A stretch of 9,011 bases of DNA from Candidatus Cryptobacteroides faecihippi (GTDB taxonomy: Bacteria > Bacteroidota > Bacteroidia > Bacteroidales > UBA932): NCBI GenBank assembly GCA_018066065.1, contig JAGHSC010000129.1:1-9011 (forward strand). Reading direction: 5' to 3'. The notes beneath the pieces were generated by a model that searched no databases, was not told the DNA's origin, and saw only the letters and a list, made by a program, of their open reading frames with translations. Shown in pieces: positions 1 through 6,985 of this stretch. The translations under genes and the position numbers were made by a program. Position 1 is the first letter of the stretch. Each line of letters starts with the position of its first letter.

Positions 1-115
1 CATATGGAGTCAGAGCATCCTTGGCATAGGTGGTCTTGGAATCCTTGACCTTGTTTCCGGCAGCCATCGGCAAAGCGACCAAGGAGGCAAGAAGGAAAAT
101 GACAATCTTTTTCAT
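1..115 (-). CDS. N-terminus of an unidentified exported protein (partial)
   Basis: Only the first 38 codons are in the window; the gene runs off the left edge. The ATG is followed by a typical Sec signal peptide: KK at residues 2-3, a hydrophobic core (IVIFLLASLVALPM, residues 4-17), then AAG, which suggests signal peptidase I cleavage near residues 18-20. There is no Cys at the end of the hydrophobic core, so it is probably a periplasmic or secreted protein and not a lipoprotein. The mature part that can be seen (NKVKDSKTTYAKDALTPY) carries no motif I recognise. The gene starts 24 nt after the GH106 stop with no terminator between, so it is probably co-transcribed with it. By context it may be another glycan-processing enzyme of the same locus, but that is inference from position only. 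Confidence 0.8.
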   Translation of the reverse strand, partial: MKKIVIFLLASLVALPMAAGNKVKDSKTTYAKDALTPY

Positions 116-139
116 ATTAATTGATTCTGTCTGTTTGAT

Positions 140-3061
140 TTATCTGAGGATGCGGACAGGTCCGACAAGTCCGGACTTGAGGAGAGGGTCACCTGCATGG
201 CAATGAGTCCAAGTGGTGAAGGTGTGACGCTTGCATGGGGCTCCGTCAGCATCTCCGATGAGACGGTTCTGCCAGAGGTTGGCGACTTCCACCTTGATCG
301 TGTTGGTGCCCTGCCTGAGGTTGCCTGCGGCAGAGACCTTCCATGGAGCGGACCATGCTGTGCCGACCTCGACACCGTTGACCCAGACCTTGGCGATGAC
401 ACCGACATCTCCCAGATCGATGATGCCCTCTGCAGGAGCTTCACCCTGAAGCTCGAAGGAAGTCTCGTAGAACATAGTTCCTGAATAGTACTTCACGAGA
501 GGGTCTGACATTGTCGTCAGATCGACAAGGTGCTCAAGGACAACGGTTTCTTCAGTTCCCCACTCTGGGTCGAAGGTCACATTCCAAGGTGTTTCAACCG
601 TCATGACTTCCTCGGCGGAATGGAAGTTCTCCGATGCTGCAGGAGCGCCTGAACCGCCATCTGTGAAGACGATGAAGTAAGACTGGGTCTGCTCGAACGC
701 GAGAGTGATGGTGGTGCAGACACCGTCATCCACATAGTCAGGAAGAGCAGTCATCTTTCCAGTCACTGGATCCCAAAGCTCAGGAACCTTTCCGGTCACC
801 CTGAAATGGCAGGCAGTCGTGCTGGCCTCATCTGTCCTGTTGGCAAGGAAGTAGATCTCCGTGCTGCCTGCAGAGCGGTGATGGTAGCGGAGCACGCCGC
901 TGTCTGCGACCATGTCCGGTGCGACACCCATCGAGCCGAGAAGTTCGGCGGTCTGAGGATAAGGCTGGTAGAGCTTGTCCGGCTCTCCTTCGAAAAGGAT
1001 CACGGTTCCCTTGCCGACCTTGCGTACCTTCTCACCCGAGTCGCCCCAGATTGCAGAAGCAAGCCTTGCGACCTTTTCATCGCATGAAGGATAGTCGACG
1101 AGGCTTGGGGACTCGACAGGAGGGACACCGACAACGGTTGCTCCAGCCTTCACGAGCCTGTAGACCTGCTCGAGCCATGATGGGGTGGCTGTCTTCCAGA
1201 CAGGAAGGACCATGACGGCATAGCTGGCTCCTGAAGGGAACACAACACGACCGTCCTTCACGCTAGCCTTTGCGAGCATGCTTGGAGGGCATCCGTCGAA
1301 ATTGTAGGCCTTGCGGTCCGGCATGCGGTTCTCATCATTGTCATAGGCGGAATCCGGTGCCTTGAACACATGAGGGGCTCCTTCCGGGATGAGATAGAGG
1401 ATGTCTGCCACGGTCCTTCCCTGCTGAAGCATGTTCTGGCAGCGTCCGACATACTCATGGAATGCCTTGGAGAGGGTCCACCATGTCTGGTTCCTGTCCC
1501 AGTGGATTCCGTAAGGGCCCATGGTCATGCCTGGGCGGAGGGTGTCAGGAAGGTACTGATGCTGGAAGGTGTGGAACATAAGCCTGTTGATTCCGGCACC
1601 ATAGGCCCAGTCAGCCTGGTTCTTGATGGTCGATGGAGCCTGCTTCCATCCGTCGCCTTCCGAAGTGAAGGCCTCGGCAGGCACAACCGGCGAACCGATG
1701 AGATGTGCGGCAGAGGTTCCCCCGGCAGCGGCGAACACCGTGCAGAAGCCATATCCGTTGCTCCAGAACTCTGCCATAGGGACATCTGCCGAGACGGCGA
1801 GCTCCAGGTCGGAGGTAGGGTTCATGTCGTATGGTTCGATGGAGAGGAGAAGGCCGCGTTCGTGTGCATATTCCTTAACCGCTGTGGAGTGGTTCTCGAT
1901 GATGAGTTCCTGCGAGGTGAGCCTGGCGTCGAAGAGGAAGCGTTCTGCCTTCCTGCGGTCACCGACGATGATTCCGGAGTAGACCGGGAAGTATGGCTGC
2001 GGGTCGTACCCGCGTCTCTTCATGAATTCCTCGCGGAACTTAGGTGTCCAGTTCTGGGCACCTGGCTCCCAGCTGTCGATGTGGAGATACTTGATGCCAC
2101 CGAATGTCTTGGATGGCTTTCCGACTGCATCGAAGAGCTTGTCCGTGAAGTGGCTGAAATGGTCGTAGAGGGCTTCCCTGCTGAACTTGTCGCATTCCAT
2201 TCCGACACCGGGAAGCGGAGCTGGGCGCGTGACGGCTCCATTGTTGCGGGAACCAAGACGCAGGATGGTCCACTTGCCTTCAGGTGCATCCCAGACGAGA
2301 TTGCCTTCAGCATCCATCTTGTCCGAGATGTCGATGACAGATGCAGGATCGACCGAGGAAGCGGCTGCAAGGTCACTGATGTCAGCAGTGTTAGGCATGT
2401 ACTGCCTTACGCCCGGCTGCGAGCTGAACGGAGGGCGGATGAAGAGAGCCTTTTCCTGGATGTCTGACAGCCTTTCATCGCCTTCCGGAGTCGGGAATGC
2501 AAGGACGACAACGTCGTTGTAGAACTCATCCCAGTCCTTCTTCATCTGCTCGGTGAAGTTGCCTTCGCCGAAGAATGGTGGGTTCGGACGCGGAACCTCG
2601 AGCCTGGCCTCAACCTTGGCACCTCCTTCGACACAGGTCGTGGATGCCATCAGGTGCTGCATCGAAAGCTCTCCCTTCACCCATGGTCCGCCACTTCCGG
2701 TCCAGCCTGGACCGATACCGAGAACCATCTGGATGTCAAGGCGTTCGCATTCGCTGACTGCATGCTTGAAGAGAGAGACCCACTCCTCGCTCATGAAGTC
2801 GACGTTTCCGCGTGGGACGCCGCAGTTGACTTCGAGGAAGATCACATAGCCGATGCCGATCTCCTTCATGGACTCAAGGTCCTTTGTCATGCCTTCCCTG
2901 GACAGGTTGCCGTCCATGAAGTACCAGTAGACACCTGGACGGGAGGAAAGTGGTGGGGTCACAAATTCCTCTGCAAGCTGCGACACACTGACCTCAGTGG
3001 CCGGCTTCGAGCAGGAGAGAGCAGCGAGCAGCGAGATGATAAGAATGATTGTCCGTTTCAT
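140..3061 (-). CDS. GH106-family alpha-L-rhamnosidase-like lipoprotein
   Basis: Predicted glycoside hydrolase of 973 residues resembling family GH106 (Glyco_hydro_106), whose characterised members release terminal alpha-L-rhamnose by an inverting mechanism. The start chosen is the ATG at 3061. It gives a lipoprotein signal (MKRTIILIISLLAALSC, lipid Cys17); the frame stays open upstream to a TTG at 3115, but that would bury the signal peptide. The family-like N-terminal block is at about residues 36-85 (PPLSSRPGVYWYFMDGN, then an IGYVIFLEVN strand). Further family-like blocks are GIGPGWTGSGGPWV (115-128), HIDSWEPGAQNWT (327-339), SIEPYD (407-412), AEFWSNGYGF (430-439) and VPAEAFTSEGDGW (460-472). 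Glu332, Glu409, Glu431, Glu463 and Glu468 are candidate active-site acids; I cannot assign the catalytic pair. Residues about 825-973 look like a galactose-binding-type beta-sandwich (IDLGDVGVIAKVWVNG). It likely acts in the periplasm or at the cell surface. Rhamnosidase activity is inferred from family resemblance. Confidence 0.88.
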   Translation of the reverse strand: MKRTIILIISLLAALSCSKPATEVSVSQLAEEFVTPPLSSRPGVYWYFMDGNLSREGMTKDLESMKEIGIGYVIFLEVNCGVPRGNVDFMSEEWVSLFKHAVSECERLDIQMVLGIGPGWTGSGGPWVKGELSMQHLMASTTCVEGGAKVEARLEVPRPNPPFFGEGNFTEQMKKDWDEFYNDVVVLAFPTPEGDERLSDIQEKALFIRPPFSSQPGVRQYMPNTADISDLAAASSVDPASVIDISDKMDAEGNLVWDAPEGKWTILRLGSRNNGAVTRPAPLPGVGMECDKFSREALYDHFSHFTDKLFDAVGKPSKTFGGIKYLHIDSWEPGAQNWTPKFREEFMKRRGYDPQPYFPVYSGIIVGDRRKAERFLFDARLTSQELIIENHSTAVKEYAHERGLLLSIEPYDMNPTSDLELAVSADVPMAEFWSNGYGFCTVFAAAGGTSAAHLIGSPVVPAEAFTSEGDGWKQAPSTIKNQADWAYGAGINRLMFHTFQHQYLPDTLRPGMTMGPYGIHWDRNQTWWTLSKAFHEYVGRCQNMLQQGRTVADILYLIPEGAPHVFKAPDSAYDNDENRMPDRKAYNFDGCPPSMLAKASVKDGRVVFPSGASYAVMVLPVWKTATPSWLEQVYRLVKAGATVVGVPPVESPSLVDYPSCDEKVARLASAIWGDSGEKVRKVGKGTVILFEGEPDKLYQPYPQTAELLGSMGVAPDMVADSGVLRYHHRSAGSTEIYFLANRTDEASTTACHFRVTGKVPELWDPVTGKMTALPDYVDDGVCTTITLAFEQTQSYFIVFTDGGSGAPAASENFHSAEEVMTVETPWNVTFDPEWGTEETVVLEHLVDLTTMSDPLVKYYSGTMFYETSFELQGEAPAEGIIDLGDVGVIAKVWVNGVEVGTAWSAPWKVSAAGNLRQGTNTIKVEVANLWQNRLIGDADGAPCKRHTFTTWTHCHAGDPLLKSGLVGPVRILR

Positions 3062-3071
3062 ATAAGATTGG

Positions 3072-3449
3072 TTATTGGTTATTGCTGTCATCGTAGTCCG
3101 GGATCCACTGACCAAGCTTCTCCCTGGCCATGATCCTCACCTCAGGGGTGATGTTCTTAGCGACTGAATAGAGAGCCCAGGTCAGGGCTGCAAGGTCATC
3201 AGTGTAGCCTGCCATCGGGATGAAATCTGGAAGCAGGTCGATCGGGAGGATGAAATAGCCAAGCGCGCCCAGGATCTTGGTCCTGTCCGCCGAAGGTGTC
3301 GCAGGATTGCGGAGCACATAATAGAGAAGCAGGGCGATGTAGATGACCTTCACACCTGCCTTGCGGGCGACTTTCTGGACTTTGTTCCAGAAGCCATCGT
3401 CAGAGTAATTCTTCTGATACTTGTCGTAGTTTTCGAGTTCCTGTCCCAT
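3072..3449 (-). CDS. DUF1232/YkvA-like small membrane protein
   Basis: A 125-residue protein with the DUF1232 (YkvA) signature at residues 62-88: ALGYFILPIDLLPDFIPM followed by GYTDD. The family is widespread in bacteria and has no established biochemical function. Two hydrophobic stretches (about 33-47 and 59-79) suggest membrane association, flanked by a charged N-terminus and an acidic C-terminus (DYDDSNNQ). There is no signal peptide, so it is probably an inner-membrane protein. The ATG at 3449 is preferred over the TTG two codons upstream. It lies just after the terminator of the SusCD block, has its own plausible -7 box, and ends 10 nt before the GH106 start, so it appears to lead a second transcript. 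Whether it contributes to glycan use or is an unrelated housekeeping gene next to the locus cannot be told. Confidence 0.9.
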   Translation of the reverse strand: MGQELENYDKYQKNYSDDGFWNKVQKVARKAGVKVIYIALLLYYVLRNPATPSADRTKILGALGYFILPIDLLPDFIPMAGYTDDLAALTWALYSVAKNITPEVRIMAREKLGQWIPDYDDSNNQ

Positions 3450-3467
3450 GTTCAAGCACTATTCATC

Positions 3468-3475
3468 CAAATATA
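3468..3475 (-). promoter_or_regulatory. Putative Bacteroidota -7 promoter box
   Basis: On the minus strand this reads TATATTTG, an exact fit to the Bacteroidota primary-sigma -7 consensus TAnnTTTG. It lies 18 nt upstream of the DUF1232 ATG, so the 5' leader would be very short. No clean TTTG -33 element is seen upstream; that region is the T-rich tail of the preceding terminator. It would drive DUF1232, GH106 and the gene beyond the left edge. An 8-bp degenerate match alone is modest evidence, but the position is what such a promoter would need. Confidence 0.5.
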
Positions 3476-3488
3476 GGGCATTTCCGCG

Positions 3489-3524
3489 AGAAAAGAAAGA
3501 GGACGGTCCGTCCGGGCCGTCCTC
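3489..3524 (-). terminator. Intrinsic terminator after the SusCD/BACON operon
   Basis: An 8-bp perfect inverted repeat pairs GAGGACGG (3499-3506) with CCGTCCTC (3517-3524) around a 10-nt loop. On the minus strand the stem is followed at once by the T-rich tract TCTTTCTTTTCTC. The stem begins 24 nt after the stop of the BACON lipoprotein. This is the standard rho-independent layout for the minus strand. On the plus strand the stem lacks a following T tract, so the terminator appears one-directional. It separates the glycan-capture genes from the DUF1232-GH106 genes. Confidence 0.85.
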
Positions 3525-3548
3525 CATAATAGATTATGCAACAAGGAA

Positions 3549-6500
3549 CTACTTGAGTACCTTGATATTGTCGAGATGATAGCGGAATGCTCCGGATGAG
3601 GTTGTCCAGTTGGTAGCCTCGTATCCTTCCTTGGCGCAGATGATCACCTTGGTGGTAGGAGTTGCGCCCTTGATGCAGAATGTGACATTCTGCCAGAAAC
3701 GCTCGCCTGCCTTCTGGGTCGTTGCAACTGCAGGGCTGACCTTGGTGCCTGAAGCAGCAAAGTAGCCGTCACCCTCGATCACTGCCATGATGTTGACCTT
3801 GTCGACAGAACCGGTTCCTGTGTAGTGAGCGCACCAGTCGAAGGTAAGATCCACGTCAGTTGCCTCCGTGAGGGTCTGGAAAGGATTGAATTTGATGCCG
3901 GTGTGCTTCTTGGTCAGACCGAACTTGAGGTATGTATCCTGGAGATAGATAGCCTGGTTCTTAGGATACATGTCCTCATAGCCATGCTCTGCGACGGCTG
4001 CACCGAAGGCGGCAACGTCAGGAAGCTTGGTGTAGACATTAGGCGCATTGGCGGCATTCTGGGTGGTGTAGTCAGCTCCGGTGGCGGCAGACTCTGGGTT
4101 GGTGCCGTACCATGTTCCCACGAAGTCACCCACAGGGGTTGAAGGATTGGCTGCATTGTAGGCCTCGATGAAAGGCTTGATCCAGTCGAATCCATCATAG
4201 TAGACGACAGTCTCCTTAGGGACATTGATAAGCTCGATGAGAGGTGATGAGCCATCATCGGCACCGGAGAACCTGATCGTACCTCCATTTGGCTTTGCAA
4301 GGTCACCCTTTCCACTTGCCTGTGCAGGAGAAGCGGCAGTGAGCCTGAACTGGATGGTGTTCATCGCAGTTGAAGTCTGGATGGTCTCATCGATCTCGAG
4401 GACAGCGGTGTTGAGAAGCTCGATGTTGTAGCTGAACTTGTCATCCTTGTTCTTGAGAGGGGTGACAGGCTTCCAAGTCTCGCCATCGAGGTACTCGAAT
4501 ATCCAGTACTTGAGACCAGTACCAGATGCCTTGAACTGTGCATAGAACCTGATCTTCGAGAGAGCAGGGATGGCTTCAGCCCTGGTGGCTGTGACAAGCC
4601 AGTAGTCGCCAGTCCAGGCACCGACCATGTAAGGCTGTCCGGTGGCACCGGTAAAGTAAGCACTCTTTCCATCAACGTCAACAGAGCTCTTGTCGATCTG
4701 GACGTACTTGATGGTACCGTTGCCGGCAACATTTGCATCGAGATGCTGGCCGTTGTCGCCGCCGTTCTTCGTTGTGAGACCGGCAGTCGTTCCGAATGTT
4801 GCAGCATAGCCATCGCTTACCATCCTGTCGGCAGAGAAGCCCCACTTTGCAAGAGTCTCGTTCTTGACGAGGACGATGCCGTCCTGGGTCACGGTGACTA
4901 CAGTCTGGAGATTGTAATCCTTGTTGGTGAAGGTTACATGTCCGATGCGTGACTCGGTAGAAGTGTTCTCTTCGACCTTGAGAGCGACAGGAGTCCACTC
5001 GACTGCAGCCCTTGTGGAGACGACAGGAGCGAACTTGATCCAGTCGACATCGATGGCCTGCTCGTAGGCGACATTGCCCTGAACCATGACATTGACATCG
5101 GAAGCCTCGGCAGGAACCGTTACGAAGTTACCGGTAGAGACACTGATGAATGGATCGAGCTTCTGGCCAAGAGCACCCTGGACCACAGGAATCTCAAGCT
5201 CAGTCTCACCTGCAAGGATCTTGATGGATCCCTCGCGGAGAAAAGAAAGCTCACTAGGGTCACATGTAACGGTGATGACCTTCTCCTCGCCTGCGGCGCC
5301 TGATGTCTCATCGATATGGAGCCATGATACATCTGAAGAGATGGTGTAGGCCTGGTCTGAAAGGATCGTGAAGGTCTTAGGCTCGGCAGGTGTGCCATCG
5401 AATGAGAGATGGTTGACAGATGCGTCGATGTTTGCAGGGACAGGGTCGACTGCAGAGCCGTCGCCTTCCTCGAGGATGATGACGGTAGGCTGAGGTGCGG
5501 TGTTGCCGGCACTTGCGACTGCAAGACGTGCCGAACCACCGTTGCGGGTAGCAAGGGCACCAGCGCCGCTGGCCTGCCAGTTGGCGACGCAGCGGAAGCG
5601 GAACTGACCATGCTCGACATTCCTGGTGAGCACGAATGTTTCGTTGATGGTGACATTGGTAGCACCGTCGGCATTCATGGCGTGGGTGTAGGTGACATTC
5701 TGTCCCTCAGGCATGTCGGTAGACTGCAGAGGGGTTCCTGCGACCTTCCATGTCTTTCCGTCGAGGTACTCGAGGATCCAGTACTTGTGACCGGTTGCGG
5801 AGGTACGTGCACCGAACTTGATCTGGATCTTGGATCCTGACTTGATCGGCTTCTCGCCATAGAAGAGCCAGTAGTCCTCAGGCCAAGGACCAGTGCATCG
5901 TGGATCGTTTCCGGAGATGTCCATGACGAACTTCGCGTTGGCATTGGTGTTCTCAAGGTCGTAAGGAACGTACTTGATGTAGCCTTCACCTACGTTTGCA
6001 GCGAACTGATGGTTGGTTCCGAAGGCAGGGTTTGCAGCCTTGAATGCAGATGTCTCGATCTCGAATCCAAGGTAGACGGTGCCCATAGGGCCATCATCGC
6101 TGACTCCTGTGAGGACGAACACAGGCTTGCCGTCAGCCGCACCGACATAGTAGCCGTTGACGGTGACATAGTGAAGCTCGTAGACTGAAAGATCCTGTAC
6201 AGGGTTTGAAGGAGTACCAGCTTCCTTCTCGTCGACGACGAACTTGCCTGTTGAGTATGAACCCTTGAAGGTCACATATTCGACAGCCTTAGGATCGTAG
6301 CTGGCAATCGTTTCAGTGATGTCCTGAGCCTCAGGGTAGGCAGCCTCTCCCTCGGAAGCGATGACTGCATCCTCGAGAGCGACGGCAGTGATGCCGTTGA
6401 AGTCGATCAAGTCACCGGTGAAGGTGATGGTGTCGCCAACCTTGATGTTGGAGTCGAAGCCGGAAACGTAGATTGCGGAAGTACCGTCGCTGACGACAAA

Positions 6501-6962
6501 GCCGCTCTTGGTGAGACCCATGACCTGGCTTGGCTTCACGCGTACGAGAGTACCTTCCTCAAGAGCGCCAAGCTCCGAGACTGAATATTCACTTGCGTCC
6601 TTGAACCTGTCGCCCTTCTGGGTGACGTCAAGGATGACATTCTTGATGTTGGATGAGCCCTTGATGATCACGCTGGCATTGCGGGCAGTCTGAGCACCGT
6701 TGTACTTGGCGTGAAGGGTGACATCCACGGTTCCGTAACCGGAGTCAGGAGAGATTGTAAGCCAATCCTCGGTGACATCCGCGATCCATGAACCTTCAGA
6801 GTAGACAGTGACGACCCTGTCATTCTCGGCGGCTGGAAGAACAATCGCCGAATCATTCAGGATGATCGCATCTGACCATGTGCTGTCCTCGTCCTTGCAG
6901 CCGAAGAACGAAAGCATGGAAAGAACGATGACCGGAATGTATGATAGTCTGGATAATTTCAT
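3549..6962 (-). CDS. BACON/OB-domain multidomain lipoprotein, probable surface glycan-binding protein
   Basis: A 1137-residue lipoprotein directly after susD, where PULs usually encode SusE/F-type surface glycan-binding proteins. The ATG at 6962 gives the best signal peptide (MKLSRLSYIPVIVLSMLSFFGC, lipid Cys22); upstream ATGs at 6974 and 6986 and a TTG at 6992 only lengthen its n-region. The Cys is followed by KDED, which fits the K-(D/E)2 surface-export signal described for Bacteroidota lipoproteins. Layout: BACON 1 (about 32-116; SWIADVTEDWLTISPDSG, ending VTQKG), two OB-like units (about 125-205 and 213-290), module A (about 295-483), BACON 2 (about 511-596; SWLHIDETSG), a BACON-like domain (about 603-694, ending VTQDG), module B (about 698-899), and a C-terminal beta-rich domain (about 918-1137, from YYDGFDW to YHLDNIKV) resembling jelly-roll adhesin or carbohydrate-binding folds. 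No hydrolase motif was seen. BACON domains are thought to be spacers or glycan/mucin-binding modules. Glycan binding is inferred from position and architecture. Confidence 0.85.
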   Translation of the reverse strand: MKLSRLSYIPVIVLSMLSFFGCKDEDSTWSDAIILNDSAIVLPAAENDRVVTVYSEGSWIADVTEDWLTISPDSGYGTVDVTLHAKYNGAQTARNASVIIKGSSNIKNVILDVTQKGDRFKDASEYSVSELGALEEGTLVRVKPSQVMGLTKSGFVVSDGTSAIYVSGFDSNIKVGDTITFTGDLIDFNGITAVALEDAVIASEGEAAYPEAQDITETIASYDPKAVEYVTFKGSYSTGKFVVDEKEAGTPSNPVQDLSVYELHYVTVNGYYVGAADGKPVFVLTGVSDDGPMGTVYLGFEIETSAFKAANPAFGTNHQFAANVGEGYIKYVPYDLENTNANAKFVMDISGNDPRCTGPWPEDYWLFYGEKPIKSGSKIQIKFGARTSATGHKYWILEYLDGKTWKVAGTPLQSTDMPEGQNVTYTHAMNADGATNVTINETFVLTRNVEHGQFRFRCVANWQASGAGALATRNGGSARLAVASAGNTAPQPTVIILEEGDGSAVDPVPANIDASVNHLSFDGTPAEPKTFTILSDQAYTISSDVSWLHIDETSGAAGEEKVITVTCDPSELSFLREGSIKILAGETELEIPVVQGALGQKLDPFISVSTGNFVTVPAEASDVNVMVQGNVAYEQAIDVDWIKFAPVVSTRAAVEWTPVALKVEENTSTESRIGHVTFTNKDYNLQTVVTVTQDGIVLVKNETLAKWGFSADRMVSDGYAATFGTTAGLTTKNGGDNGQHLDANVAGNGTIKYVQIDKSSVDVDGKSAYFTGATGQPYMVGAWTGDYWLVTATRAEAIPALSKIRFYAQFKASGTGLKYWIFEYLDGETWKPVTPLKNKDDKFSYNIELLNTAVLEIDETIQTSTAMNTIQFRLTAASPAQASGKGDLAKPNGGTIRFSGADDGSSPLIELINVPKETVVYYDGFDWIKPFIEAYNAANPSTPVGDFVGTWYGTNPESAATGADYTTQNAANAPNVYTKLPDVAAFGAAVAEHGYEDMYPKNQAIYLQDTYLKFGLTKKHTGIKFNPFQTLTEATDVDLTFDWCAHYTGTGSVDKVNIMAVIEGDGYFAASGTKVSPAVATTQKAGERFWQNVTFCIKGATPTTKVIICAKEGYEATNWTTSSGAFRYHLDNIKVLK
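4266..4871 (-). repeat. Intragenic duplicated module, copy B
   Basis: Residues about 698-899 of the BACON lipoprotein are a diverged second copy of the module at 5514-6080. Shared landmarks in the same order are GNGTIKYVQID (copy A: GEGYIKYVPYD), GAWTGDYWL (copy A: GPWPEDYWL), a LSKIRFYAQF strand (copy A: GSKIQIKFGA), KYWIFEYLDGETWKPV (copy A: KYWILEYLDGKTWKVA), an IQFRL strand (copy A: FRFRC) and a Gly-rich end, PNGGTIRFSG (copy A: RNGGSARLA). Predicted strands alternate with aromatic residues, as expected of a beta-sandwich. I do not recognise a named family. Confidence 0.8.
5514..6080 (-). repeat. Intragenic duplicated module, copy A
   Basis: Residues about 295-483 of the BACON lipoprotein. 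The best conserved core is KYWILEYLDGKTWK, matching copy B at 12 of 14 residues. At DNA level the 32 bases at 5761-5792 differ from 4486-4517 at only 3 positions. Copy A sits after the OB-like units and copy B after two BACON-type domains, so the protein seems to have grown by copying a domain block. Confidence 0.8.
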
Positions 6963-6985
6963 TGTTCTAAACATTAATGTGATCA

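Noticed and set aside
116..139. Possible promoter or terminator between GH106 and the left-edge gene
   Set aside because: The 24-nt gap is AT-rich but shows no hairpin and no TAnnTTTG box.
1370..2467. Long plus-strand open frame of 365 codons opposite the GH106 gene
   Set aside because: It lies wholly antisense to a gene with strong family motifs. Its product is rich in Arg, Cys, Glu and Val with no domain or signal, and it has no convincing start context. It is a by-product of the codon bias of the real gene.
3062..3115. TTG-started 18-residue N-terminal extension of the GH106 protein
   Set aside because: It would overlap the DUF1232 gene and place the lipoprotein signal internally. The ATG at 3061 gives a normal signal peptide.
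5120..5674. Minus-strand 184-codon frame inside the BACON gene, and similar Ser/Pro-rich frames elsewhere
   Set aside because: These are frame-shifted readings of the real gene. Their Ser/Pro/Arg-rich low-complexity composition is typical of shadow frames in this codon usage.
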